A DNA stretch of 64,000 bases, from assembly GCF_007995095.1 (NCBI RefSeq), contig NZ_VOPY01000001.1:25001-89000 (forward strand). Reading direction: 5' to 3'. Each line of letters begins with the position of its first letter. Position 1 is the first letter of the stretch. The DNA is from Flavisphingopyxis soli (GTDB lineage Bacteria > Pseudomonadota > Alphaproteobacteria > Sphingomonadales > Sphingomonadaceae). A program made the position numbers and the translations under genes. A model generated the notes under the pieces. That model worked only from the letters and a program-made list of their open reading frames with translations, had not been told where the DNA came from and ran no database searches. Below, piece after piece: positions 52,795-62,921 of this stretch.

Positions 52795-55700
52795 TCAGCG
52801 CGCGAGGAGCGAGCGCGCCTGCGCCGCGATCTGCGCCAGCATCGCGCTGGTCGGCGTCGGCGAGCGTTTGGCGCGATCGATGACGTGGCGGAACTGGGCA
52901 ACGCGCGCGTTGTGCTCCTCGATCCAGGCAGCGACATGGCGTTCGAGCTCGCCATCCTCGGCGCGCATCAGGAACTCGAGCCGCATCTGCTGGAAGTCGC
53001 GCGCGAGCCCCTTCATCAGCAGGCGATCCCATGGATCCGACGGCGCCATCTTGGCCGCCATCGTCTGCGCCCAGTCGAGGCCGAGCGCCTCGCCGAGGTG
53101 GGTAAAGGCCTGCGTCGCCGCAATCTCCTCGACCCCCAGCTGCTCGCTCAGTGCCGCCAGACCGACCGCGCCGTCGGCCTTGAACAGGCGCACGACGGGC
53201 TCGATGACATCGTCGCTCGTTCCCGCTGCCGCCAGCCGCGTCGACAGGGCTTCCCATTGCTGCCGGACGACATCGCTCAACAGCATGTCGACGCCGGCGA
53301 GCAGCCGGTCGACGCCCGGCTTGAGCCGCGCCACCAGCTTGCCCGGCTTCTGGATGCCCGGCGCAGTGCGCAGCAGGTCGGCGACCTGCGACGCGCAGGC
53401 GTTCGATGCCTGGGTGAACAGCGCGAGGCGCGTACCCTCGTCGATCACCGCGGTGTCGAGACCGTCCCAGATCGTGCGCATGTCGTACAAGCGCTCGGCC
53501 GCGACGAACATCGCCGCGACATCGGCGAGCGCGCAGCCTTCTTCCTCGGCCAGTTCGAAGGGATGGATGATCCCCATCCGGTTGACGATCCGGTTGGCGA
53601 TCTTGGTCGCGATGATCTCGCGCCGCAGCCGGTGGTCGTCGATCGCGTCGGCAAAGCGGTCGCGCATTTCAAGTGGGAAGGCTTCGCGCAGCTCGGACTG
53701 GAGCGTCGGGTCGTCGGGCAGGCGGCTCGCCTCGATCGCGTCCTGCAGGGCGAGCTTGGCGGTCGACAGCAGCACCGCGAGTTCGGGCCGTGTCAGTCCG
53801 TGCTCGTCCTGGCCGCGGCGCAGCAGGACATCGGACGGTGCCAGGCCTTCCACCTTGCGATCGAGACGCCCCGAATTTTCGAAGATTTCGATCAGGCGGA
53901 CGTAGGACGGCAGCGCCTCGGCGCCGCCACGTTCTGCGATCGACAGCGCCAGCGCCTGCAGGCGGTTATCCTCTAGGACGAGCGACGACACGTCGTCGGT
54001 CATCGCGGCAAGCAATTCATTGCGCCCGTCGAAGCTGAGCCGGCCTTCGAGCATCTCGCGGTTGAGCGCGATCTTGATGTTGACCTCGTTGTCCGAACAA
54101 TCGACGCCCGCCGAATTATCGATGAAATCGGTATTGATCCGGCCGCCGGTTGCGGCGAATTCGATCCGCCCGTCCTGCGTCACGCCCAGATTGGCGCCTT
54201 CGCCGATGACCTTGGCACGCACTTCGTTGCCGTCGACGCGCAGCCGGTCGTTGGCCGGATCGCCGACCTCAACATGGTTCTGCGTCGCGGCCTTGATGTA
54301 CGTCCCGATTCCGCCGAACCACAACAGGTCGATCTCGGCCTGCAAAATCGCCGAGATCAATGCGGTCGGATCGATCTCGTCAACCTCGAGGCCGAGCATT
54401 TGCTTGACCTCAGGGGTCAATGCGATCGCCTTCGAATGGCGCGAATGGATCCCGCCGCCCCTGGATATCAGCTTGGCATTGTAATCTTCCCAGCTCGATC
54501 GCGGCAACGCGAAGATGCGCGCGCGTTCGGCCCAGCTCTTGGCGGGATCGGGATCGGGATCGAAGAAGATGTGACGATGGTCGAACGCGGCGACGAGCTT
54601 GATCGATTTCGACAGCAGCATGCCGTTGCCGAAGACGTCGCCCGACATGTCGCCGCAACCGGCGACGCGCACGGGGTCGCTTTGTACGTCGACGCCCATC
54701 TCGGCAAAATGACGCTGGACCGACAGCCATGCGCCCTTGGCGGTGATGCCCATCGCCTTATGGTCATAGCCGTAGCTGCCGCCGCTCGCGAACGCGTCGC
54801 CGAGCCAGAAATTCTGTTCGAGCGCGATCGCGTTGGCGACATCGGAAAAGGTCGACGTGCCCTTGTCGGCAGCAACGACGAAATAGGGATCTTCACCGTC
54901 GCGCGTGACGACGCAGCGCGGTTGCACCACCTCGCTCGCCTCGATATTGTCGGTCACCGAGAGCAGCGTGCGGATGAAAATCCGATAGGCCTCGGTTCCC
55001 TCGGCGATCCAGCCGTCGCGATCGTCCTGCGGATTGGGCAGTTGCTTGGGATAGAATCCGCCTTTCGCTCCGGTCGGGACGATCACCGCGTTCTTGACGC
55101 GTTGCGCCTTCATCAGGCCGAGCACTTCGGTACGGAAGTCGTCGCGCCGGTCGGACCAGCGCAGGCCGCCGCGCGCGACGGGGCCAGCCCGCAGATGGAT
55201 GCCCTCGACGCGCGGCGAATAGACCCAGATTTCGCGCCACGGCAGAGGCTTGGGCAAGCCCGGCACGCCCGCACTGTCGATCTTGAACGCCAACGCTTCC
55301 TTGGCCGCGGGGGCAAAGGCGTTGGTCCTCAGCGTCGCCTCGATCAACGCCTTGAGCGTACGCAGGATGCGGTCGTCGTCGATCGCGGTGACGTCGGCCA
55401 AGGCGGTCTCGATCGCCCTGGAGAAGTCGGCAACATCGTCGGCCGAGGCATCATCGGGATGGTGCATCGCAGAGAACAGGCCGACCAGACCGCGCGTAAC
55501 CGCGGGCGCGCTGCGCATGGCATCGACCACCGTGCCCATGCCATAGGCCATGCCGGTCTGGCGCAGATAGCGGAACCAGGCGCGCAACCAGACGATCTCG
55601 CGCGGGGCAAGCCCGGCGTCGATCGTCAGCCGGTTGAACAAATCGTCTTCAGCCGCGCCGATCAGCACTGCGGCAATCATCGGCTCGATAACGTCGGCCC

Positions 55701-57549
55701 TCGCCAGCAGCGATTGCGCGTCCTGATCGGCATCGCGCTCGAGCAGGAAGTCGTGGATATAGCCGTGCTGGCGGTCGGACAGCGCGGTCGGCACTTCCTC
55801 GATGACCTTGAAGCCGAAATTCTCGAGCGCAGGCACCGCGTCGGACAATGGCATCGAGCCCGACAAATTATAGACCTTTAGCCTGACCTGTTTGGCCCGG
55901 TCACCCTTGCAGCGATAGAGGCGCACCGTCCGCGGCGACAGGCGCGTCACTTCGCGCAGGCGCAGGATGTCGCGCGCGGCCTCGTCCGATCCGTAGCTGG
56001 TGCGATAGTTGGCCGGGAATATCTCGGCATATTTGCGTGTCAGGGCGGCGGCGCGCGACGTCTCGCCGAGTTCGCCGAGTTCTTCCTCGACACCGGGCAG
56101 CCAGCCGCGGACCATCGCCTTCAACTGATCGTCGAGCGCCGGCGCATCGGGCACGACCCCGCCATCGCGCAGGTCGAGCGTATAGCGCAGCATCGCCGCC
56201 GCGCCGTCCTCGAGAACGATATTCCAGCTGATCACGCTGGCCTTCGCCGCGGTCGTCAGCATCGACTGGATCGCGAGCCGTCGACCCGTCGACACTTCAT
56301 CGCGCGGCAGCCAGACGAACGCGAACAGATGCCGGCCGAGCGCGCCCTCGACGAGGAACAGCTTGGGCCGCGGGCGATCCGACAGCGACATCGCGGTCAT
56401 CGCGAGATGTTCGGTCTTGTCGGCTTCGAGCGCGACCATCATGTCGTGTGGCAACGCGGTCAGCGCGTGCGCCAGCGCCTTGCCGGCATGACCGGCAGGA
56501 TCGAAATTGAACCGCCGCATGACGTTGGCAAGTCGGGCCCTGAGGACCGGCACGTCGGCCGGCGGCGCCGACATCGCGGCGCTCGTCCACAAGCCGGCGT
56601 GAATCGACAGCGCGTCGACTTTCTGTCCCTTGCCGGTTTTCAGTGGCACGATGATGAGGTCGACGAGGACACGGCGATGGACGTTCGACACGAGGTTCGA
56701 CTTGATGATCAATGGCGCTTCGCCACCATCGTCGAACCATTTGAACGCCGCGGCGATCGTTTCGCCGGCGAGCAACGGACTGGCGGTCGTCCTGGCGATG
56801 CCCAGTGGATCGCTCTGCTCGTTCTTGCGCGAGCGGCATTCGTGGCCGATCTGCGTCAGGTTGCGGTCGAGAAACCAGGCGAGCAGCGCGGCCCCTTCGC
56901 CCGACGTGCGCTTGATGTCGGCGGCGAGCGCCTCTTGCATTGCCGGCCAGTCGGCGACTGCAGCACGGACATCGCGCAATCCGGCACCGAGCGCTGCGGC
57001 CAGCGTCTTGCGAACGCGCGCGTCGGCGCGGTCCATTTCCATGTAGATGATCGATTCGCGGATCATGCCCTTGGCGGGCTTGTGGTCCTCGCACGGTTCG
57101 CAATCGATGTCCTGCAGCACGCCCTTGGCATCGCGCCTGACCGAAACGACCGGATGGATCACCCGGTCGACGATGATATTGTGTGCGCCGACGATGCCTG
57201 CGGTCGAATCGACCAGGAACGGCATGTCGTCGTTGATCACCACCAGCCGCATGCGCCGGCGACGCCCTGCCGCCGCCATCGGTTCGAGGAGGATCGAGGC
57301 CGTGCCCGGTTTGCGGCACTGCGCCGCGCGTGCGACGACGCGGGCTGCCTCGAGCCGCGCCTCGTCGTCGAAACCGTGCTCCTCGCCGGGAAGCGCTGCA
57401 TCCCTCAGCGCGGTCTGCACGCGGGTGACGAACGCGTCGGACGCGCCATCCTTGCCGGGCGACGGATTGCCCGCCTTTCCGGCGGCGGGGGAATTGGCGG
57501 TAGAGGGTGTTTTGGCGCCTGATGCGGCGTCTTTGGTGGCGTTCGGCAT
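52795..57549 (-). CDS. NAD-dependent glutamate dehydrogenase, 180-kDa class
   Basis: 1584 residues from the ATG giving MPNATKDAASGAKTPSTAN; an upstream ATG at 57600 is possible. The long N-terminal region (ACT-like segments, e.g. 'VVINDDMPFLVDSTAGIVGAHNI') precedes the catalytic part with PTGAKGGFYPKQLP (catalytic Lys), 'AGCGDMSGDVFGNGMLLSKSIKLVAAFDHRHIFFDPDPD' and 'NLGVTQDGRIEFAATGGRINTDFIDNSAGVDCSDNEVNIKI'. It converts glutamate to 2-oxoglutarate and ammonia, feeding the TCA cycle. Length and layout match the GDH2 family. Confidence 0.94.
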   Translation of the reverse strand: MPNATKDAASGAKTPSTANSPAAGKAGNPSPGKDGASDAFVTRVQTALRDAALPGEEHGFDDEARLEAARVVARAAQCRKPGTASILLEPMAAAGRRRRMRLVVINDDMPFLVDSTAGIVGAHNIIVDRVIHPVVSVRRDAKGVLQDIDCEPCEDHKPAKGMIRESIIYMEMDRADARVRKTLAAALGAGLRDVRAAVADWPAMQEALAADIKRTSGEGAALLAWFLDRNLTQIGHECRSRKNEQSDPLGIARTTASPLLAGETIAAAFKWFDDGGEAPLIIKSNLVSNVHRRVLVDLIIVPLKTGKGQKVDALSIHAGLWTSAAMSAPPADVPVLRARLANVMRRFNFDPAGHAGKALAHALTALPHDMMVALEADKTEHLAMTAMSLSDRPRPKLFLVEGALGRHLFAFVWLPRDEVSTGRRLAIQSMLTTAAKASVISWNIVLEDGAAAMLRYTLDLRDGGVVPDAPALDDQLKAMVRGWLPGVEEELGELGETSRAAALTRKYAEIFPANYRTSYGSDEAARDILRLREVTRLSPRTVRLYRCKGDRAKQVRLKVYNLSGSMPLSDAVPALENFGFKVIEEVPTALSDRQHGYIHDFLLERDADQDAQSLLARADVIEPMIAAVLIGAAEDDLFNRLTIDAGLAPREIVWLRAWFRYLRQTGMAYGMGTVVDAMRSAPAVTRGLVGLFSAMHHPDDASADDVADFSRAIETALADVTAIDDDRILRTLKALIEATLRTNAFAPAAKEALAFKIDSAGVPGLPKPLPWREIWVYSPRVEGIHLRAGPVARGGLRWSDRRDDFRTEVLGLMKAQRVKNAVIVPTGAKGGFYPKQLPNPQDDRDGWIAEGTEAYRIFIRTLLSVTDNIEASEVVQPRCVVTRDGEDPYFVVAADKGTSTFSDVANAIALEQNFWLGDAFASGGSYGYDHKAMGITAKGAWLSVQRHFAEMGVDVQSDPVRVAGCGDMSGDVFGNGMLLSKSIKLVAAFDHRHIFFDPDPDPAKSWAERARIFALPRSSWEDYNAKLISRGGGIHSRHSKAIALTPEVKQMLGLEVDEIDPTALISAILQAEIDLLWFGGIGTYIKAATQNHVEVGDPANDRLRVDGNEVRAKVIGEGANLGVTQDGRIEFAATGGRINTDFIDNSAGVDCSDNEVNIKIALNREMLEGRLSFDGRNELLAAMTDDVSSLVLEDNRLQALALSIAERGGAEALPSYVRLIEIFENSGRLDRKVEGLAPSDVLLRRGQDEHGLTRPELAVLLSTAKLALQDAIEASRLPDDPTLQSELREAFPLEMRDRFADAIDDHRLRREIIATKIANRIVNRMGIIHPFELAEEEGCALADVAAMFVAAERLYDMRTIWDGLDTAVIDEGTRLALFTQASNACASQVADLLRTAPGIQKPGKLVARLKPGVDRLLAGVDMLLSDVVRQQWEALSTRLAAAGTSDDVIEPVVRLFKADGAVGLAALSEQLGVEEIAATQAFTHLGEALGLDWAQTMAAKMAPSDPWDRLLMKGLARDFQQMRLEFLMRAEDGELERHVAAWIEEHNARVAQFRHVIDRAKRSPTPTSAMLAQIAAQARSLLAR

Positions 57550-57710
57550 ATGGTCAGAAGGTCCTGCGTCGCTTGGCTCGGGCTGACAGCCGAACGACAT
57601 GCGCCCGGCCTGCTGGTCACGTCGGCGCTATGCGCTTTTCACCAACGCGGCTCAAGCCCCGCTAACGATCGGTTCGACGATATGTTCAGTCCGGTCATCG
57701 CCGTTACGGC

Positions 57711-58991
57711 TCAACGCGCAGCGGCAGCCTTGATCATCGCACGCCTGGTCAGCGCAACGTCGTCATCGACCGCAGCGACAATCGCGAGCGTTCCGTCGCC
57801 GCACCGTCGCCCGATCAGGACGACGAATTCGGCGTCGCCGGCGGCATGGTCGGCCGAACCGAAGCTGTCCGCCGCGCGCAACGCGTCGCATGCTGCGGCG
57901 TAGCGATCGTCCGCGCTGTCGCTATTCTTTCGGCTACCACGGATATCGCGCACCAGCCCCTTGAGGCCACCATCATAGCGCGACAGGTAATCGCCGAGGT
58001 CGCCGCGCGCGAGACCTGCCTCGCGCGCATGGGCAAGCGCCGCGGCATATTCGGTCACCCGTGTCTTGTCATAATCGGCGCCAAAGACGAGCTTGACGAT
58101 CGGCGTCATCGGCGCGCGCGCCTGAACCGACAGCCCGGCATCGTCGAGCAGTTCGGCATAATCGTCAGGCCGTTCTTCGGCCGCGATCGAAAAATCATAC
58201 GCCCGCGAGATCGCGCTATACAGCGCCGAACGGCTGCGAACGCGCGCATCCTTTGCCGTTTCGGCGGTTTCACGCGCCAGGCTCAACCAATCGGCGAGGC
58301 CGGCGTCAGCGGCGGGCTCTGCGCCCATGGCCGCGTCCTCGAGACCCTCCGACGCGGGACCGTCGGCCCAGACGGGCGCGACCGCAACGGGTGTCTGGGC
58401 GTGGCGGATCGAGGTTTCGACTTCCTTGCGCAGGCTGGCCGACAATGCCGGGTCGGCGACCTCTTTCCAGTTCATCACGCCAAGGATGAAGTCGATCGTC
58501 TCGTTGTCCGACGAAAAGGGCAGCAAGATGCCGCGATACATGATGTTGACGCCGCGCTCGTTGACGAACTCGGCTTCGAAACCGATCGGCGCGCGGTTGG
58601 CGATGATCTGCAGATAATGGTCGGTCAGGCGTGACAGGAGCGAACGCCCGGGGACGTCGCTGATATGACCCAGTTCGGCGGGCAGCTCGCATTCCTCGCG
58701 CAGTGCCTCGCCGACGAACGCGACCGTCGGATCCGGGATTCCTGCAGTAAAATCGAGCAATACGGCGTTCGGGCCGAAATCGGACAGATTGCCGACATCG
58801 AGCTTTTCAATCGGAGGATAGAACCGATCGCCGAGCATCTGAGCCCAGAAATTATAGGCGCGCACGTGCATGCGTCGCTCGTCGGTGCCGATCTGTGGCG
58901 GCGCTTCGACCCCCTGAGCGTCATCGACCCCATCATCGCGATAATCGTCGGACCCGTTGAAGTCGGACCCGAAATTGCGCATCGTATCCAT
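57711..58991 (-). CDS. PAS-like (PAS_5) domain protein
   Basis: 426 residues. Residues 40-175 look like a PAS_5 domain: MHVRAYNFWAQMLGDRFYPPIEKLD, VAFVGEALREECELP, 'LLSRLTDHYLQIIANRAPIGFEAEFVNERGVNIMYRGILLPFSSD'. The rest is helical and has no recognisable output domain. Soluble, no signal. Such proteins are common in sphingomonads and rhizobia; the ligand is unknown. 161 bp from the gdh start and on the same strand. Confidence 0.78.
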   Translation of the reverse strand: MDTMRNFGSDFNGSDDYRDDGVDDAQGVEAPPQIGTDERRMHVRAYNFWAQMLGDRFYPPIEKLDVGNLSDFGPNAVLLDFTAGIPDPTVAFVGEALREECELPAELGHISDVPGRSLLSRLTDHYLQIIANRAPIGFEAEFVNERGVNIMYRGILLPFSSDNETIDFILGVMNWKEVADPALSASLRKEVETSIRHAQTPVAVAPVWADGPASEGLEDAAMGAEPAADAGLADWLSLARETAETAKDARVRSRSALYSAISRAYDFSIAAEERPDDYAELLDDAGLSVQARAPMTPIVKLVFGADYDKTRVTEYAAALAHAREAGLARGDLGDYLSRYDGGLKGLVRDIRGSRKNSDSADDRYAAACDALRAADSFGSADHAAGDAEFVVLIGRRCGDGTLAIVAAVDDDVALTRRAMIKAAAAR

Positions 58992-59143
58992 CGTTGCCCC
59001 GTCAATCCGGCGAATGTGCCAGTTGGTGTTGTGGGGGAGATTGGTAAATTCACGGTTAACGCTCGGCCATCTGCGGCCGTGGCCAAGCGCGCTTGTAAAG
59101 CGCCGATAGCCTTGCTAACCCGCGCGCCGGTCAGACGACCTAA

Positions 59144-59219
59144 GCCGCTTTAGCTCAGTTGGTAGAGCATCGCATTCGTAATGCGGGGGTCAGGTGTTCG
59201 AGTCACCTAAGCGGCACCA
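59144..59219 (+). tRNA. tRNA-Thr (anticodon CGT)
   Basis: 76 nt with full cloverleaf: acceptor GCCGCTT/AAGCGGC, D arm GCTC/GAGC, anticodon stem TCGCA/TGCGG with loop TTCGTAA (anticodon CGT), T arm with GTTCGAGTC, and an encoded CCA end. It decodes ACG, a codon heavily used at this GC content. No integrase or att duplication is seen beside it. The 157 bp after it hold nothing I can name. Confidence 0.96.
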
Positions 59220-59376
59220 TAGCTTCCATTAGACAATACCGAGGTTCGCTGGCCAAGGCCCGTTCGGCTGGGATCCCGTTTGGGGCACGTTGGGTACTGT
59301 AACCCATAGCCGTCGCTCGTGGTCGTTAAATCAACTAGTCTAGGACCCCGCACTAACAGTGGCTGATTGTGACGGC

Positions 59377-59808
59377 TTATGGTCTGCTAGCGGCCTGATC
59401 GCTTGCGGCCGGCGCGGCCGTTTCCCGTGGCGGGATCGTGCGGATAATCGCTGCATACTCAGCCACGAGAACAAACACCCAAAACTCTGCTCCGGCCAAT
59501 TCGCCAGTGGCGGCCGCCTTTAGCAGATCAGCGATGAACAGGGCCGCTGCCAACAACCGGAAGACCATGGAACTACGGGTCGGCATGTCTGCGCGCCAAC
59601 CTGCGGAAATCATCATGACGATGCTGATGCCGCCCCAGAGGATCGAGCCGAACAGTGTTTGCGCGCGATAGAGGCCGTCCAAAGCCGCGAGGAACCAAAA
59701 CAGGCGTGAAACCGCGAACTGTGTCTGACGCGTAAGCTGACACAGTTTCACTATCGGTGGGATAAACAGCGTCTTGCCGATCCAGTGATCGATCTTTGCG
59801 AATGACAT
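59377..59808 (-). CDS. Putative membrane protein
   Basis: 143 residues from the ATG giving MSFAKIDHWIGKTLFIPP; an in-frame ATG 14 codons upstream is possible. Hydrophobic segments at about 56-73, 87-100 and 108-123. GC is lower than the surroundings. No known family; the C-terminus is Ala/Pro-rich. It faces the tRNA gene tail-on. Confidence 0.5.
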   Translation of the reverse strand: MSFAKIDHWIGKTLFIPPIVKLCQLTRQTQFAVSRLFWFLAALDGLYRAQTLFGSILWGGISIVMMISAGWRADMPTRSSMVFRLLAAALFIADLLKAAATGELAGAEFWVFVLVAEYAAIIRTIPPRETAAPAASDQAASRP

Positions 59809-59879
59809 CCCGCTGCCATAGCGCCAGGGATAGGTGGCCGTCACGAGCAAGTTGCGTTCAGTTGCGAGAGAGAACCCAA

Positions 59880-60542
59880 GTGTCCAAGATCGTCAACGGC
59901 GCCAGCCTCAAGCCCCGCTCCGGCGCTGAACCCAAACAGATCGTACTCTTGCTCCATGGATTTGGTTCGAGCGGGACCGACATGATCGCGCTGGCACCGC
60001 ATTGGCAGGACGCGATGCCCGACGCGCTTTTTCTGGCACCCCATGCGCCGCAACGATGCGGAACAATGGGCGCGGGCTATCAATGGTGGGGCCTGTCGGG
60101 CTTTGCGCCGGCCGCGCTTGCCGCGGGCGCTGCCTCGGCGGCACCCGCGATCGACGCGTTCATCGACAAGAAACTTGCGCAATATGGACTCACTGAAGCC
60201 GATCTGGCGCTCGTCGGATTTAGCCAAGGCACCATGATGGCGCTGCACGTCGGGCTGCGGCGTCCTCGCGCGGTTGCTGGCGTGGTTGGTTATTCGGGGA
60301 TGCTCACAGGGACACTGGGGGTTCCGAAGATCGGCGTCGCCAAGGCGCCTGTGTTGCTGGTGCACGGATCGGCTGACGGGATTGTACCCGTCGCAGCAGT
60401 GCACATGGCGGAGAGCGAGCTAAACCGCTTGGGCGTAGAGGTCACCACGCACGTATCCCACGGCGTGACCCACAGCGTCGATCCTGTCGGCCTGCGCCTT
60501 GGCCGCGATTTCCTAGCCGAAGCGTTTGATCAATCCACCTAG
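59880..60542 (+). CDS. Phospholipase/carboxylesterase-type alpha/beta hydrolase
   Basis: 220 residues from a GTG (VSKIVNGASLKPRSG). The nucleophile elbow GFSQGTMMALH, the acid in LVHGSADGIVPV and the His in VTHSVDPVG make a full triad. The small Abhydrolase_2 (EstB/acyl-protein thioesterase-like) fold is the best match: 'LLLHGFGSSGTDMIALAPHW' then 'FLAPHAPQRC'. Soluble, cytoplasmic. Divergent from the membrane gene. Confidence 0.88.
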   Translation: MSKIVNGASLKPRSGAEPKQIVLLLHGFGSSGTDMIALAPHWQDAMPDALFLAPHAPQRCGTMGAGYQWWGLSGFAPAALAAGAASAAPAIDAFIDKKLAQYGLTEADLALVGFSQGTMMALHVGLRRPRAVAGVVGYSGMLTGTLGVPKIGVAKAPVLLVHGSADGIVPVAAVHMAESELNRLGVEVTTHVSHGVTHSVDPVGLRLGRDFLAEAFDQST

Positions 60543-60725
60543 CCACACCCGCATGAATCTTTTCCGGCAAGACGGGCTGGGTTTGTACAGGCGTCATAGT
60601 TTTAAGACACAAGGCATGGTGTTTTCGATCGTCGGGCGCACGCTGCGCATGACATCCCATTCTTCATGTCCATGGCACAATGACCGCTTTGCCCAAGGGT
60701 ACCCAGATCGCCGACGGTCAGAATA

Positions 60726-61643
60726 TTAGTGTTGGTTCCTTGAGGTCGGCGGCGGGCTGGCGGTGCCCGTTTCGGCCACGGCGAACAAGGCTCCGAAACG
60801 GTCCGCCAACATCGCGCGTTCGCGCAGAAATATCGCCGCGACGGCAGCAGGATCCGGCACCGGCAGTGACGCGATCGCATCGGCCGTTCGCAGCGCAAAC
60901 AGCAACAGGCAGGGAAAATAACCGGGGTTGGCCGGATGATGCGATAGACTTTCGGCGACGCCCGCACCGTTTCCGATTGTGGGAATCGATACGGGCGGCA
61001 GCGGCGTTCGCTCATCGCGACGCCAGTGTTCGACTATGATCCGTTGACCGTCGACCGGAAACATCTGCAACAATGTACGGTCGCCGCGCGACTGGCTGAA
61101 GTCGGCGAGAACCGGTGCTTCCAGCCCGTGATCGAGCCTGAAGTCGCGATATTGAGTCCTGCGCTCAAACTGGAAGCGGTCGAACCGCGCTCTACCCCGG
61201 GTATCGATGATATGCTGCGCGCGGTACGCGCCACGATCGGTCACGATCCGCGCACCGTCGATTGCCTCGACCACGCAACTTGCCAGGCAGTCGCCCGCGA
61301 CATTCTCGATCATCTCGAGGTGGAGTTGACGCGGATCGACCAGCGCGACTGAATCGCCAAAAGATTGGCAGGAGTCGGGAAGGATGACGTAACAAGCTGG
61401 CCATATTTTGACGATCGCTCCGTCGATCAGCGACCGGCAGGAGTCCGGCACTTCTTCCAGAACAACAGGCTCCAGCATGTCGCCACCGAAACGTTCGCAT
61501 CGTTCGAAGACGATAAGGCGGATGTCAGGCCGGTGGCGTGCAAAGGCGAGCGCCAGAAGGCTCCCCAGCAGGCCGCCGCCGACAATTGCAACATCGTGCT
61601 GCGCCGGGGATTCGCCATATTCGCTCCGAGACCCAATAGTCAT
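60726..61643 (-). CDS. Shortened CrtY-like FAD protein (lycopene beta-cyclase relative)
   Basis: 305 residues. The FAD-binding VAIVGGGLLGSLLALAFARHRPD (18-40) and 'LVDPRQLHLEMIENV', 'IIDTRGRARFDRFQF' follow CrtY, the enzyme that cyclises lycopene. The usual length is about 380-400; a central part expected after the 'QMFPVDGQRIIVEHW' region is missing and the end is compressed (SHHPANPGYFPCLLLFALRTADAIASL). It may be inactive, or a changed enzyme. No other crt gene is near. AGGTGG precedes the ATG. Confidence 0.6.
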   Translation of the reverse strand: MTIGSRSEYGESPAQHDVAIVGGGLLGSLLALAFARHRPDIRLIVFERCERFGGDMLEPVVLEEVPDSCRSLIDGAIVKIWPACYVILPDSCQSFGDSVALVDPRQLHLEMIENVAGDCLASCVVEAIDGARIVTDRGAYRAQHIIDTRGRARFDRFQFERRTQYRDFRLDHGLEAPVLADFSQSRGDRTLLQMFPVDGQRIIVEHWRRDERTPLPPVSIPTIGNGAGVAESLSHHPANPGYFPCLLLFALRTADAIASLPVPDPAAVAAIFLRERAMLADRFGALFAVAETGTASPPPTSRNQH

Positions 61644-62177
61644 CTGTCCACCTGCCGCGAATATAGCCTCGACGGCTCTGATATGGATTTGACGCTACCT
61701 TGCCAAACGCGAAAACGACTCGGGACCTTCCATGCCGACTCGAATGCGAGTCGCGACCAAAATCGAGATTGAAAGCCAACCTCGTCAGCCCGTTAACTGT
61801 CTGTGTTAACCCACAAGCTTAATTTTGCCACGATCACCCGTGCAAAAGTAGCGATGAAACGAAGTGCTTGGAAAATATCATTTTTATTCGGAATGGAGAA
61901 TGCGGCCCCGCATCCACAGCCTGTATTTATATTCGTAAAATTACGGATTAAGTAATATTATTGATTCAGATTAAGAGTTAAGCGAAAATATGGGCGAGTT
62001 TCCTGTCTCTGGACAAGGCGGAATTACCCGCCACGATGAGCCCAGGGATTTCTCTAAAAGAAACTAAATTGCGTTGAGGCGGAAGATTATTTCTTCTTCT
62101 TCAAAGCCGAAGGAGTGTGGTTTTCCACATGAGGCTCTGCGCCTTCGGGATTTAAATCGGTATGGGAGGGTTGTGGC
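61644..62177 (+). promoter_or_regulatory. AT-rich promoter/leader region of the fimbrial-like operon
   Basis: 534 bp without a gene, clearly AT-rich at 61850-62000. It holds GTTAAC twice (61792, 61805), a nested hairpin at 62107-62148 (outer stem CCGAAGG/CCTTCGG, inner TGTGG/CCACA around TTTT) and GGGAGGG just before the TTG start. Probably the promoter and structured 5' leader; -35/-10 boxes not assigned. Confidence 0.5.
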
Positions 62178-62789
62178 TTGCGCTTACGTTCCAAACACAT
62201 CCTGGCAATCGTGTCGGCTGTATCAGCGATAGCAATCGCGGGTCCCGCGGCAGCGCAAACAACGGCTTATGCGGTGGGACAGGGATCGCCCAACGAGATC
62301 GCGTTGTCGATTCCGGTCAAGGCATCGGTCGGCGGCCGCTGCGGCTTCAAAGCGGGCACGGCGCCATCGGGAACCTATAACCAGCCCAATTTCGACGTGA
62401 CCGGGCTCAACCACGATTTCGTTTTCGAGCTCGACTGCACGGGACCTTCACGGGTAGCGGTCGTTTCGACCAATGGCGGCCTGAAGACCGGCGGAACCGT
62501 GCCAGCGGGATATACGACCCTGGCGCCCTATACGGTCGCGCTCAACCTGGTCGGATCATCGACGACGGCGACCGCAAATTGCCTGGCTGCGACGCTGGTG
62601 ACAGGGTCGACCTGCAGTTTTCTGGGCACGGCATCGACCACGGTCGGGCTTCGTCTGGCGGCAAGTTCGCTCAACCAAACGGGTTCGTACCTCCGGGTCA
62701 CGGCACCGCCCTACACCGCTGCATCGCCGCAACTTGTGGCGGGCAGTTACGCCGACACTCTGACTGTAACGATTAGTGCTTCGCCCTGA
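62178..62789 (+). CDS. Secreted fimbrial-like (Csu/spore-coat-U-like) protein
   Basis: 203 residues from a TTG with GGAGGG 7 nt upstream. Signal peptide MRLRSKHILAIVSAVSAIAIAGPAAAQ. The mature part is small-residue-rich beta structure with Cys pairs (GRCGFKAG...ELDCT; NCLAA...STCSF), reminiscent of chaperone-usher Csu/SCPU pilins. First of three secreted proteins in a row on this strand; the chaperone and usher would lie beyond the window. The family call is tentative. Confidence 0.6.
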   Translation: MRLRSKHILAIVSAVSAIAIAGPAAAQTTAYAVGQGSPNEIALSIPVKASVGGRCGFKAGTAPSGTYNQPNFDVTGLNHDFVFELDCTGPSRVAVVSTNGGLKTGGTVPAGYTTLAPYTVALNLVGSSTTATANCLAATLVTGSTCSFLGTASTTVGLRLAASSLNQTGSYLRVTAPPYTAASPQLVAGSYADTLTVTISASP

Positions 62790-62921
62790 TGTCCGGGGCC
62801 GGACCAGAGCCGCTACGCCCTCCGGGCGGCTCAGGTCTTTTTCAATCGGCGGGGGCAAAGTGATCGGTCCCGCCACGGGACCATCGCACGCCGAACATAA
62901 ATCTCAAGAAGGAAACATGTT

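Noticed and set aside
59220-59376. Possible integration site next to tRNA-Thr
   Set aside because: No copy of the tRNA 3' end, integrase or phage gene is seen downstream.
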